From Lonicera japonica (lineage: Eukaryota > Streptophyta > Magnoliopsida > Dipsacales > Caprifoliaceae): 64,000 bases of DNA. Positions 12,801-22,299 of this stretch are shown one piece after another. Position 1 is the stretch's first letter, and every line of letters begins with the position of its first letter. The notes under the pieces are model-generated. The model worked only from the letters and a program-made list of their open reading frames with translations, did not search any database and was not told the origin of the DNA. A program made the translations under genes and the position numbers. Location of the stretch: NCBI GenBank assembly GCA_021464415.1, contig CM038468.1, positions 34,894,969 through 34,958,968 of the forward strand, read 5' to 3'.

Positions 12801-15800
12801 CGGATAAGAACATTATCCTAGTAGTCCAAACGTATCAGCTAACAATGATTAGATTGTCCACAGCAAGTGACCGCCCAAAACCAAACATCACCCATCCTTC
12901 CAGCAACTTTACGCTGCAAGTATTCTTCCTCTACTCGACTTCTTCCTCCTACTAACTGAGAACTTCAAATTCAAAGAAAACAACTTCCCTCAATCCTTTA
13001 TATGCAATATGACATAGTAACTGTCCTTTCTATTGGGAGAGATGACTGAATGACTAAAGCAGCATATTTATAATCCATTTTGCATGTTATCCATAACAAA
13101 CTCATTCAGCCTCTAGTTACAGCTAATTTTAGTTAAACATGTCTATTTGTGTATGTTGGGTTCATTTAAGGGTTTTTTCCGAAACTGAGATGATGGGCTA
13201 CAAGAGCTTTGGAGCAAAAGCTGATATAGAGAAAGAGAACAACCCAGAGAGGGAAAAATAAAATTATCAGTCCTTTTTTGGAAACTGGAAGGAGAAGCGG
13301 GTATTTTTGCCTAAACACATAAACTAACAAGGTTTTTAAACCGTACTTTGATCCAAAATGGCAAAACACAAGATTACGCCACCATAATGCATGCTTGACA
13401 AAGTAACATACTACACACCAGCCTAGTCCAGTCCATGTAAAACTGATATATATACCTCGAGAACTGCAGTTACAAACTTCTATGCTAGTTAAACTTCGCC
13501 AATAAAAACCAAGGTATTAACCATACAGTTCCTACTACATCATAAATGGTCAAATAAGCATTGAGAACTATAGCACACAGAGAGCATAATTATGCCAGTT
13601 TTAGAAAAATAGAACCATGGTACACACGATGTGTGTGCAATATTTCACTTGTAAACATGACATTATGTGAACTTATAATATCATGTGATAGAGCTGGTTT
13701 TGTGTTGAGATGTATGTATGTATTTCAAGTATGCACAAACCAAAAGGACCCCACATAATACCCTTTAGCCTTGATACGTAACGCCGTTAACTCAAAATTC
13801 AATAGAAGGGATGAAATACATACCCCAAGCTCTGAATACGTACAGCAAGTTTTTCTCTGCCTTCAACTGCTTTCTTCTTTGCAATAAAATCCAGTAAGTC
13901 ATCAGCCTTAATTTCTTTACCTTTGTGATCGTTCATCAATTCGCTGAGGTAAGAAAGTATCTCTTCAGTTGTTATCTTGAACACTTCTGTTACATCAGAA
14001 CTTACAGAAAAATAATGCACAACAAGTGGGTGTCGTACCAAAGGGCCCATTTCGAGCTCTTCAAACTGCCCAACCCCCTCATTCTGACAAATAGCCACTT
14101 CCAAATCATACAATGAAGTGATTCTTCGAACCCCAACAAAGCAATGAATAAAAGCATTAATCTGAAAACCAAAAAACTCATCAAAAATTAAACTAAGAAG
14201 AGAAACCATGCCAAAGTTAGAGAGATCAATCTAGATAAAAGATAACCCACTTATGGTTAGGAGAAGGAAAAAAATAGCAGACATGAGCAAGTAATGTTTT
14301 CCAGAGATAAAGCATCCCCCCAAGCTGAAGGTCCCCGTTTAGAGCTTTTAAGTTATGGTTAGAAGTATATTGTTTTCTGATATTTCAAGTTATTATGGAA
14401 AAGCATACCATTTTCTTTAATAAGAGAGAGAAATTTCATTGCCACAATAAAGAAAGATTACAAGATAATGAAGAGCGGACGAGACGTCCCCAACTGAGAA
14501 CCCTAAAAACAAAGCAACTATAACAGCTACAAACTAGGGATCTCAATGAAACAAACAAACAAAACAAGAAAAGAATTCAACTTTTTGAAATATGTGTTTT
14601 ATGCATAGTTGTCAGAATCGTCCGATTCACGATACGAATCGTACGATTCGGTTCGATTCTTGATGAAATAGATATAGAATCGTGGACTGAATCGAAATTG
14701 TTCATGAATCGGTCAGAATCGGTTGGTTCGGTGAATCGAATTGGTGAATCGGTAGAATCGAGATTCATTACCGATTCACAAAATATAGGGTGTGGGTCGG
14801 GTATATTGGATCCGTTGACAAATAAAGCCTTTTTAAACCCTTTTTTTTTTACTTTTCCACGTAAACTTTGTACATAGCTTATATTGGAACCCAAACGACT
14901 TCCAAAAAGCCAAAACCGATTATCAAAAACCCTCCTCAGTCGACGATCAAAAAGCCAAACCCTCGTTCCACCCTCATTCTACGATCAAACTCCTCAGTCG
15001 ACGATCAAAAAGACAAACCTTTTTCATCTCTTCACACCACAAACAATCAGAACTTCAGGCATATCCATATAGCACAGTGGTCCTCTACTCCTCTGGTTAG
15101 TTTCACCTTCTTCCTCTCTTCTCTTCACCTTTCTTCCTATCTTATCTTTCATTCCATTCCAGAATTCAATCACCATTCTAGATTCCAGTCACAGATTGAC
15201 AGAGATGCCATGATTTCTGTACTTCCAGATTCCACCTCTAGTTAGTTTTTATTTTATTGTCTACATTGTCTCTTGAAAAAAATGGTTTTGATAAAGAAAA
15301 ATACCCCCGATCCGGCATGGCAACGTTGTACTAAAATTAATGACAATCGAATGCACTTGAAGTGCAACTATTGTCAAGGTGAAAAATGGGGCGGCATTGT
15401 TAGAATGAAAAATCACCTTGCCGGCACGCATGATAATGTCTCTGTTTGTGAGCAATGTCCTGAAGAAGTTAGGAATTTTTTTCTAAATATGTTGGGAACC
15501 AAACGAAAAAAAGATGATGATATAGTTGAAATATTGGAGATGAAAGAACAAACGAATCAACATGTAGAAAAGGGAAAAGGAACCTTAGATGGCTATGTTA
15601 GCAAGGGGAAGGGTGCAACTTCAAAGCAATTGACAATGAATGAAATTATGAAGAAAAGAGAGCTGGTAATTAGAGATATTTGTCTTTACTTTTATGGGAA
15701 TGCTTTGGACTTTAATATAGTGAAAAGTCCGTTGTTTAAACAAATGGTTAAGTCAATCGGTGATTATGGAAGGGGGCTAAAACCCCCTAGTTATCACGAG

Positions 15801-18800
15801 ACAAGGGTAACTTTTCTAAAGGAGGAAGTTCAAAGTGTGAAAGAAAGTATGGAAAAGTATAAAAAAGAATGGAGTATGTCCAGTTGTAAACTTATGTCGG
15901 ATGGGTGGACTGACGGAAAATCGAGATCACTCACTAATTTCCTTGTTAATAGTCCTAGTGGCACAGTGTTCATTAGATCTTTGGACACTTCTTCTTCCAT
16001 AAAAGATGCCGTGAAATTATTTGAGATGCTTGATGGACTTGTAGAGGAGATAGGGGAAGACAATGTTGTTCAAGTGGTGACGGATAGTGCTTCGGCTTAT
16101 GTATCCGCCGGGAGAATGTTAGAGGAGAAAAGGAAGAAATTGTTTTGATCCCCATGCACTGTACATCTCATTGATTTGATGCTTCATGATATCGGTGAGT
16201 TGCCAATATTTGAAAATACGATAAAAAAAGCAAAGGAAATCATTGTTTACATATATCGGCATGATTGGGTTCTTGATTTGTTTAGGCAATTCAAAAAAAA
16301 AAAAAAGAACTAACAAGGGCAGGCGTGACAAGATTTACTACGGCTTTCTTAACTTTGAAGAGCTTCACAAATAATAAAGTTCCTCTTAGACAAATATTTA
16401 TATCAAATGAGTGGACTTCGGATCCTTTTGCAAACAAGTTTGATGCCAAGCATGTAGAAAATCTAATTTTGAGTGATGCAAATTTTTGGAAAGCTATTAA
16501 ATATTGCTTGAAATGTGTAATCCCTCTTACGAAAGTATTGAGACTTGTTGATGGTGATTTGAAACCGGCAAGTGGATACATTTATGAAGCCATGCACCGT
16601 GCAAAAGAGCAAATTGCTAGCAATCTTAACTTTAAAGAGACAAGATACAAGAGGATATGGAAAATAATTGATGCTAGGTGGGACATGCAACTCCACCAAC
16701 CACTTCACGCCGCGGCTTTTTATCTTAATCCAAGGTAATTTTAATTTTTAGTTTTTTTCTTCTTTAATTGAATTTTTATATTATATTTCTGTTCTCTAGT
16801 GTTATGAAACATTTTGTAATATTATCAAAAAAAAATTAGATTCCAATACCAAGAAGGGTTCAAAGCGGATAAGAAAGTTAAAATTGGTTTGTACAAGACA
16901 ATTGAAAGAATGTATCCGGATTACGAAACAAGAATAAAAGTTATTTAACTAGTTATTATTAATATTATTTTTATATTGTTTCTTTGTAGTTTCAAGTTTC
17001 AATTTTCAATTAAATTATATAATTTAAGTTCTTAACATTATTTTTTTCCATTTTCAATTTAGCTTTATGGTGGGAGAGTTATGGTGAAGAATGCAAAGAG
17101 TTACAAACATTAGCCATAAGTGCTCTAAGTCTTACTTGTAGTGCCACCGAATGTGAGAGAAATTGGAGTACATTTGATCATGTACACTCCAAAAAGAGGA
17201 ATCGTTTGGAACAATAACGTTTGAATGCCCTTGTATACGTGAAGTATAATATTCAACTTGAGATGAGGCAAAAAAAAGACAAGAAAGGGGCGATACATAT
17301 GATCCTGTTTGTTTATCGGATATGGAGTCCGATGATGAATGGATCACCGAGAAAGAAGATCCATGCCTTCCCCAAGACAACTCATGGATGGATATCCATG
17401 AATGTTTCCAACACGAAGGGACTAGCTCGAAAAGGAAGAGAGGTATAACTTAAAGTCTTAAACATATATAATATATAATTAAAATTTAAAATACGATGCT
17501 ATTATTAAATTTTATTTTACTAAAGTAGTTACCTATATCTTTATACATGTAGGCCCAAGAAACTTTAATGCTATCAAAAACAAGAAGGGAAAAGGTCAAT
17601 GTATTGAGGAAAATATTCAAGTAGTTGATGATGATGAGGAAGAGGAGGAATATGAAGAGGACGACGAGAACTTGGCTTTGCTAGATGATGATAATGACAA
17701 TGACAACGACAACGAGGAATTAACCCTTGATGATGATGATGATATGGATTAATGATTATTGATAACCTTTTGAATAAACCATTTTGCTGTTTTTTTGGTA
17801 CATCTAGTATAAACTATGAACATGTTTTGACTTTTGAGGATAGGAACTTAAGTAGTTAAGAGTTACATGACGGCAAACGGTTAGACGATGTGCAATCATA
17901 TCCAAAATTTAGTTTTATTTTCTAGTTATGTTTGATATTTACTCAATAGAGTTTTATATACATTAATTAGTTATTTAAGTATTTTTTAAAAGTTTTGCAC
18001 TGAATCTTACGATACGATTCGCGATACGCGATTCCTAGGTTTTCGATTCGCGATACAATTCACGATTTGACAACTATGGTTTTATGATATTTCAGGTTAT
18101 TACAAAAGGAATCAACAACACAAATTACTCGAGCCTAGAAACAGAGAAAGCAATATGCTTATACTCAAAAGTTCATATGTGCTATTATCCTTATAATGAA
18201 ACGCTCGGTTAGAGCCTTCTTAAATATACACAATAACTCAATTTTACTCCTCACAGGTTCAAGCCTCACCCGCTGCAAAATTAGAGTAAAATGTAAAATA
18301 CACACTTGGTTTACACGGTCACATCAATAAATTTGTACAAAATTTCTCAAAAACCTCGAACATGCTATAACCTATACTATTTTCATTCCGGGTTATGATT
18401 TAAAATTAAGAGTGAAGTACTCTTTGGTAGTAAATAAATTTTGATATATGCTTAAATTCAAAGTTCTTATATGCTATTTTATCCTTATAATCAAAGACTG
18501 TAAAACCTTTTTACGGAAGAAATCAAAGAATTTTTTGGGAACCAAATACTCACAAGAAATGGCCAACTCCAAGTGCATTACAGCATTACCCACCCCCCCA
18601 GGGAAAAAAAAAGAAAAAATAAATAACCTTCGTCTTCCTCTTTTGCCCCATGCAGGGGTGGCAATTTAGAAACAACACAAAAACACATTAAACAAAATTG
18701 ACACAAATTTTGACATTATGAAATTCGTGTTTGTATTGTTTTTGTGTGTACACGATGTCAATGCTGTGGCCGTGTCCAAAACTTTGGAAAAAATTGACAC

Positions 18801-19613
18801 AAAATTATAGTAAGCCCGGTTCATCGTGTCTATTTCTGTCTAAACAAGATAAAAAAATTTGGTCCTATTAGTGTTAAGACGTGTCTATTATATAATTGTG
18901 ATGGCGTATGTTCATGTGTGCGCTTTGGTCTCATTGGTCGTGTTCGCGTTAGTTAAAAATAACACGAACTCTTTTTCATGTCCACATGTTTATTGTCTGG
19001 GATGTCTCACCAAAACACGACCCAAAAACATGAAATTGCCACCCCGACCCAATGTAATATGATAAATTTGCCAAAAAAATACACCAAACATAATTTTTTT
19101 ATGAAAAATAAGAGATTTAAAAAAACACACCTTTCCTTCCGTAACTATCAGTCGGTGAAGAGAAGATACTTGCTGCATCTGAAACCCTAACGACTCCCAC
19201 GAATCGGCTTTAAGTATCAACAAAACCGCCTGAGAAACTTTCCAAGCAGACGCAGTTTCCCCTGCGGCGAGAAGATCGAGCCGAGCCTTTACAACCGCCC
19301 GGTTAATCCTCTCGAGCTCTTCGATGGGCCTCGGAGGGTTAGGGAATTGATTGGGACGGAAATTAGGGTTCCGGACTGGAAAATTAGTCAGAGTATTGGT
19401 AAAGTTGGGGTTTTGGATAGGGAAATTAGGGTTTGGAATTGAGAAAGGGTTTTGTATTGCAAAGTTAGGATTTTGGATTGGGAAGTTGGGGTTTTGGATT
19501 GGGAAACTAGGGTTTTGGAGGAATAAGTTAGGGTTTTGGACGAAATTGGGATTGAACTGTGGTGGGGGACCATGGCCACCGGCGCCGCCGCCGTGGCGGT
19601 AGGGTGGGTACAT
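1..19613 (-). CDS. NOV: NO VEIN (NOV) homologue, 5' two thirds, eight exons, runs off left edge
   Basis: Spliced model (minus strand): 19613-19131, 14161-13824, 11365-10720, 6930-6832, 5695-5521, 5401-3756, 2347-2135, 838-1. All junctions are GT-AG and phases agree, giving 1479 codons so far; the family is about 2700 aa, so the C-terminal third lies outside. Order: NPN-repeat N-terminus (residues 1-100), helical region, Ser/basic linker (275-489), helical middle (490-1129), then a GHKL/HSP90-like ATPase domain with LELIQNADDN (N box), NNEQGFS (G1) and GKKGIGFKSVFR (G2). In Arabidopsis NOV is a nuclear protein needed for vascular patterning and auxin-dependent cell fate; that role is family knowledge. 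I see no stop or frameshift in the exons, so the copy looks intact. Introns of 1-5 kb are filled with transposons. Identification rests on recognising the family by eye. Confidence 0.92.
1384..1533 (+). mobile_element. tRNA-derived SINE in NOV intron 7
   Basis: Flanked by a perfect 12-bp duplication AGTTACAACTAG (1372-1383 and 1534-1545). It carries a pol III A box (TGGCCCAGTGGT) near the start and a B box (AAGGGTTCGCC) about 30 bp on, and ends in an A-rich tail. The perfect TSD implies a fairly young insertion. Confidence 0.85.
2135..2347 (-). CDS. NOV: NOV exon 7 (ATPase N, G1 and G2 boxes)
   Basis: The 71 codons between TTTATAG/ATTCAGAAT and CGG/GTAATT hold the GHKL core: IQNADDN (Mg/ATP-binding N box), VVLNNEQGFS (G1-like) and YIGKKGIGFKSVFR (G2 lid/glycine motif). 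The Asn of the N box and the glycines of G2 are present, so ATP binding is plausible. Confidence 0.93.
3415..3709. mobile_element. MITE in NOV intron 6
   Basis: Inverted ends: left GGGTCCGTCTGATAAAAAAG, right (reverse complement) GGGTGTATTCGATAAAAATG. It ends about 45 bp from the exon 6 donor. A relative with TAA target duplications lies at 62008-62267, which suggests a Tourist/PIF-Harbinger origin. Confidence 0.6.
3756..5401 (-). CDS. NOV: NOV exon 6 (large helical exon)
   Basis: Largest exon (1646 bp). The acceptor GCTGCAG/TTGTCATT at 5401 joins the single G from exon 5 to give Val. The donor is GAATTA/GTAAGT at 3756. It encodes a long helical region, starting VVIVEDILKKISTYF and ending RALHCLSQELYSQDSHFLLEL. 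That end is the conserved lead-in to the ATPase N box, completed by exon 7. Confidence 0.93.
5521..5695 (-). CDS. NOV: NOV exon 5
   Basis: Acceptor TTGCAG/GTAACATCAATG at 5695. The exon encodes VTSMKSGMWDSIYDTFQIF and a variable acidic stretch. The donor is CAGG/GTGAGT at 5521 (phase 1). Reading on through the donor stays open for 22 codons and then stops, which supports splicing here. Confidence 0.85.
6319..6622. repeat. 65-bp direct repeat flanking an AC-rich spacer, NOV intron 4
   Basis: Two near-identical copies of a segment starting GTTAGGAACCATCYCTCCCA and ending TATCATGC (6319-6382 and 6560-6622) flank about 180 bp. The spacer contains a tRNA-like GTCGAACCCGAGAC stretch. I recognise this as a common plant dispersed repeat but cannot assign its class. 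Confidence 0.5.
6832..6930 (-). CDS. NOV: NOV exon 4
   Basis: A 99-bp exon between ATTGTAG/GTTTTGGAG and GCT/GTAAGT. It encodes VLERMLQLYDTKKKERVKHI through PCIGLLNVA, which continues the family sequence directly from exon 3. The upstream intron is 3.8 kb and full of insertions. Confidence 0.88.
7805..8540 (-). mobile_element. 5'-truncated LINE (L1-type) in NOV intron 3
   Basis: Perfect 17-bp target duplication CCTTATTTTCCCACTTT at 7788-7804 and 8541-8557, with the poly-A end (poly-T on plus) next to the left copy. Coding remnant 7978-8519 is the C-terminal reverse-transcriptase zinc-binding (zf-RVT) region: IPTKVKVFSLLVVHGRVNT, then SWCVLCKSDAESLNHLLLHC. A 1-nt frameshift near 8388 breaks the two halves. 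Confidence 0.88.
7978..8519 (-). pseudogene. LINE zf-RVT domain fragment, frameshifted
   Basis: This is the last part of a plant L1 ORF2. The Cys/His ligands C-x2-C and H-x4-H are visible in WCVLCKSDAESLNHLLLHC. All upstream reverse transcriptase and endonuclease sequence is absent, as expected for a 5'-truncated insertion, so it cannot act on its own. Confidence 0.85.
9540..9692 (+). pseudogene. Captured host exon inside Helitron
   Basis: The segment is bounded by TTTTTTAG/GGC and GAG/GTTAGT. It is open for exactly 51 codons (begins GLKSWSHDTPSHHILNSDP, ends STGLYTGESFKE), phase 0 at both ends. Source gene not recognised. Composition is unlike the surrounding AT-rich intron. Confidence 0.5.
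9899..10003 (-). mobile_element. Short SINE-like retroposon with 13-bp TSD
   Basis: Perfect duplication AAGATTCCTTCCT at 9886-9898 and 10004-10016. The poly-A tail appears as a T-run at the left end. The body is GC-rich (GGGCCACTGGGGCGTCTCC at its 5' end). It is nested in the Helitron segment, so it is younger. A clear B box is not visible; it may be 5' truncated. Confidence 0.7.
10172..10216 (+). pseudogene. Second captured exon, terminal
   Basis: Acceptor CCTTTGCAG/GACAGAAAT continues the frame of 9540-9692 in phase 0, encoding DRNEAHKRNTYLHC and then TAA. With the exon above it could form a short spliced transcript on the strand opposite NOV. Confidence 0.4.
10720..11365 (-). CDS. NOV: NOV exon 3 (Ser-rich basic linker)
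   Basis: Acceptor TTTGTAG/G at 11365 supplies the one base that completes the Gly codon left by exon 2. The donor is GAG/GTATGT at 10720. Residues 275-489 are rich in Ser, Lys and Asp, look disordered, and include KKNKKRP-type basic clusters that could act as a nuclear signal (inference). The exon ends with MFLMTWKEACRENSVIE, typical of the family. Confidence 0.88.
11593..12503. mobile_element. Non-autonomous DNA transposon in NOV intron 2
   Basis: Flanked by the 9-bp direct repeat GATATCCAC (11584-11592 and 12504-12512). Both ends are dense in GTATCG/CGATAC subterminal repeats; terminal inverted repeats are imperfect. The interior holds CT-rich leader-like DNA, possibly captured from a gene 5' end, and an A-run at 12297-12319. 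Nine-bp duplications suggest Mutator-like; hAT-like is also possible. Confidence 0.55.
12513..13823. other. Rest of NOV intron 2, no feature seen
   Basis: AT-rich intronic sequence with no supported ORF or element boundary. The short ORFs present have no recognisable domain. Confidence 0.6.
13824..14161 (-). CDS. NOV: NOV exon 2
   Basis: Acceptor TTTTCAG/ATTAATGCT at 14161 and donor TTGGG/GTATGT at 13824. It encodes residues 162-274 (INAFIHCFVGVRRITSLYDL through IRIQSLG-type sequence) and ends in phase 2. The hAT transposon in intron 1 sits about 440 bp upstream of this acceptor. Confidence 0.88.
14411..14560 (-). mobile_element. Possible LINE 3' tail in NOV intron 1
   Basis: The minus strand ends in a stretch typical of plant L1 3' ends (CTTGTAATCTTTC, then TTTCTCTCTCTTATTAAAG). 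No coding part and no clear TSD were found, so this is weak. Confidence 0.3.
14604..18078 (+). mobile_element. Complete but dead hAT transposon in NOV intron 1
   Basis: Ends CATAGTTGTCAGAATCG (left) and, reverse complemented, CATAGTTGTCAAATCG (right), flanked by a perfect 8-bp duplication GTTTTATG (14596-14603, 18079-18086). Eight-bp duplications and the CA...TG ends fit hAT. Subterminal regions are packed with GAATCG/CGATTC motifs, probably transposase-binding sites. The 3475-bp element holds one multi-exon transposase gene with several lesions, and lies opposite in orientation to NOV. Confidence 0.93.
15282..17752 (+). pseudogene. hAT transposase (BED finger, DUF659, hAT dimerisation) with lesions
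   Basis: ATG at 15282. The order is: BED zinc finger (CNYCQGEKWGG to MKNHLAGTH, a C2H2-type arrangement); DUF659 core with MSDGWTDGKSRSLTNFLV and a conserved TDSASAYV; C-terminal hAT dimerisation region with CSATECERNWSTF and SKKRNRL; then a very acidic Asp/Glu tail ending at 17752. Introns are seen near 16735-16839 and 16945-17061. Lesions: TGG to TGA at 16146, a frameshift in the A-run near 16292, CAA to TAA near 17214, and a frameshift near 17285. In an intact element it would be a nuclear DDE-type transposase acting on the element's ends. This copy cannot make full-length protein. Confidence 0.9.
18653..19046. mobile_element. hAT-type MITE in NOV intron 1
   Basis: Terminal inverted repeats CAGGGGTGGCAATTT and (reverse complement) CGGGGTGGCAATTT, flanked by decayed 8-bp duplications GCCCCATG and ACCCAATG (6 of 8 match). 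It starts and ends with CA..TG-like bases typical of hAT. It lies within 100 bp of the NOV exon 1 donor. Confidence 0.7.
19131..19613 (-). CDS. NOV: NOV exon 1 (start codon, NPN repeats)
   Basis: ATG at 19613 opens MYPPYRHGGGAGGHGPPPQF, the expected Gly/Pro-rich start of NOV. About ten Asn-Pro-Asn units follow (QNPNF, QNPNFPI variants), then a conserved helix containing RPIEELERINRAVVKARLDL. The exon has 161 codons and ends in phase 0 at AAG/GTGTGT (donor at 19130). The NPN repeats are encoded by AAACCCTAA-like stretches that resemble plant teloboxes. Confidence 0.93.
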
Positions 19614-19945
19614 GGCTGTGGAGGGAGAGAGAAAGAGGGAGTTTACAAAGTGTCCACAGTGATGTGAGGAGGGTTTTAGTTGGGGTTTTTACTAGGGCTC
19701 AAAAGCTTTGGACAATTGGACATATGGCAATGGGCAATTGGTTAAACTTGAATTTAATAATTTGTATAAAAATATAAGAGGGTGATAAATATATCCTTTT
19801 ATTTTAATAAAATTATATTCTCACTCGCCTCACCTTTTATTTTTTTTATCCTAATTAATAATCTAATTAACTTAATTAAATTAATAATGTAATTAACTTT
19901 TAAATAAAAAATCCCTCATTACCTTTTACCACTTTCATTCTAGAG
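19614..19945 (-). promoter_or_regulatory. NOV 5' leader and proximal promoter region
   Basis: Upstream of the NOV ATG the minus strand is CT-rich (CTCCCTCTTTCTCTCTC, about 19620-19645), typical of a plant 5'UTR. Farther up lie TATA-like stretches near 19770. Transcription start is not determinable by eye. Confidence 0.4.
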
Positions 19946-20597
19946 CAGTGTTCTAAAAATCGGGATTTTTTGCCAATAAATCGGCCAAAAATTAGAAATC
20001 GGGAGTTACTCGATTCGATTTTCATGAATCGGTTGGGTCAAAAATCAGACTAAAATTGGAAATTGGACCAAAATTGGAAAAAAAAAACCAGGAAACAGAG
20101 AAGCTGTGGCGGAAGAAGAATAAGATGTAACTGTGACGGGTTAGGGTTTCAACGAGCTGAAGAAGAAAAAGAAGAAGTTGCTATGGCGGGCAACCGTGGC
20201 AGACTGGCGGGCTAGGTTTCAACGATGGGAGACAGCCTCAATTGCTTTTAAGTTCATTTTTCTATTTTTGTATTCAAGCTCAACATTTTAAGTTATTTCA
20301 TTTTGATCCATTTTAAGTTTTAAATTTTACAAAAGCACTTGTTAAATTTTGGGTATGCATATTTTGTTACTTGAATGTTGAAAAATTAATGTTAATTTGA
20401 AAAATATATTATATTTCATTAATATTATGTTATTTTGAAAACTGTTTATGAGTATGAAAATATTATTATATTTATTTAATTCCCGATTTTTTAAATTATG
20501 GGTTTGTCGATTAATCCCCGATTTTTTTTGATTTCTCCATAAATCCTGAATCCCCACCTCGCCGATCTAGGTCTGATTTACGATTTTTAGAACATTG
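19946..20597. mobile_element. Non-autonomous hAT element upstream of NOV
   Basis: Ends CAGTGTTCTAAAAATCG and (reverse complement) CAATGTTCTAAAAATCG, flanked by 8-bp duplications TTCTAGAG/TTCCAGAG with one mismatch. Subterminal CGATTT repeats fill both ends. The interior near 20095-20230 has gene-like GC-richer sequence with AAGAAG runs. Confidence 0.8.
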
Positions 20598-20656
20598 TTC
20601 CAGAGAGAAGATGACTTATCTCACACCGTCCATCTCCACCTTTCGAAAATCTTATT

Positions 20657-20938
20657 TTGAATAAGAAATCAAACACTAATAATATTACTTTAAATGATAA
20701 AATTTCAACAATTATGAATAATGAATCTAATGATATAGAAATGGAGGTATTGAAGACGGTCAAAAATGGTGGTGGTGTTGGTGATGTAGAAGACAAAAAC
20801 AAAGATAGGGATACATGTAGTGATTTAATAGTTAAGAATAGATCAAAAAAGGTATTTTTTTTTTATTGTTCCCTTATATTTGTGCATTTTAACCCTCAGT
20901 TAATAAATATTTCAAAATCAAAATTTAAAAGTTTGTAA
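20657..20938 (+). CDS. Possible small exon, not recognised
   Basis: A 93-codon ORF, Asn/Lys/Asp-rich (MEVLKTVKNGGGVGDVEDKN), with a possible donor AAAAAAG/GTATTT at 20849. No domain is visible and low-complexity sequence could keep it open by chance. It may belong to a broken gene near the Helitron end. Confidence 0.2.
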   Translation: MNKKSNTNNITLNDKISTIMNNESNDIEMEVLKTVKNGGGVGDVEDKNKDRDTCSDLIVKNRSKKVFFFYCSLIFVHFNPQLINISKSKFKSL

Positions 20939-21739
20939 AAAAAAGCGAGCTAAACAGAGTTGTGGGTTTTAGACCCAGAAAGAGCTCATCCCATATTAGT
21001 CAAGTGTTATGCACATCACTCGTCCCACATTATAATACCGATTTTAGGTATACAAAAAAAGGATTTAATATACTAAAAGGGAATATTTTCTCATGAATAA
21101 ATAAGGAATGACACGTAAGGAGGATAAGAACAATGGGGGAATGACGTGTTATGTTAAGGTAATAAGTAGATAGAGTTGGGAATTGGAATAGCTTATTGGA
21201 AGCCACATAGGCCATTTGACTGGCAGTCTAATGTTTATGCGAGGAAAATGAAATAAAAACTACACTATAAATAGAAAGCTAGCAAAGTAATGAATTGTAT
21301 AAAAGAGAAAGTATATTTAGACGCGAGAAAGAAAGCGAGAGAGAGATGAAAGCAATCAAAGTACGGATAAAGGTAAAAAAATCAAATCTTCTCTTTTTTT
21401 ATGACATGCATATATATATTATTAATAATAGTAATAGTATTAAACTACTATTGCATCACCCGTCACCTTTTGAAAAGTGACGTATGTATAACAATAATAA
21501 TAATAATAAAGTACTAATACTCTTGCATCACCTGCCACTTTTTTTAAAGTGGCGCATGTATGAATAAAAATATATATATATGAAATAATATAAAAGTGGA
21601 CAGCGGAAAAAAACTAAACAAATGGAATAGGGGAATACTTTATGTAAGAATAAAACAAAATAAGTAAATAAGGAGTGTTCCTTTCTTTAATGGTAACATC
21701 TTGTAGAACCTATTTTCTGTCTTTTAATATAATAATAAA
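20939..21739. other. Intergenic DNA with TATA-like box and paired hairpins
   Basis: Contains CTATAAATAGAAAG at 21264-21277, followed about 70 bp later by a short ATG frame with a donor-like AAG/GTAAAA (21346-21376). Two tandem copies of a small palindrome follow: GTCACCTTTTGAAAAGTGAC (21461-21480) and GCCACTTTTTTTAAAGTGGC (21534-21553). No complete gene is apparent. Confidence 0.45.
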
Positions 21740-22299
21740 CTAGTTTTTGACCTGCCTGATGGGTGGGTGAATTTAAAAGTTTTATACGTAATTAGATTGT
21801 ACAATTCATTTTGCGAATAATATATATTAAACATTAAATTAACTACTAGAGTGGGAAAGAAATACAAAGTACATCTAGAACAAATACAGATAAAAGTGAC
21901 AAATCAAGCATGATGCAATTGTAGCTGGGCCATTATTAAATATGTAATTTCTACAATACTTGAAGTACCATTATTTATCTTCTACATATTTGAATTCTCC
22001 AAAGTTCAAACATCAAATAAAATATGATTATTATATAGCAAGGATTGTATTGTATTGTGGAAGAACAATAAAGCTACGTAAACATTATATATCTTACTTT
22101 TCTGCAATTGCTAATCGAATTTGATGAGTGCTCCTCCATTAATCCCTGCAAGTACAATTTGATGAAAATTATACAATCAATAAGTATTTGTAGGCTTAAA
22201 AGAATTTCTTTTTAATAATGAGTACAGATAATTTATGGGTAGAAGTATAAATGAGTAATAGCAAATATTGTTTTTTTAATAAATGACTTACATCATTCA

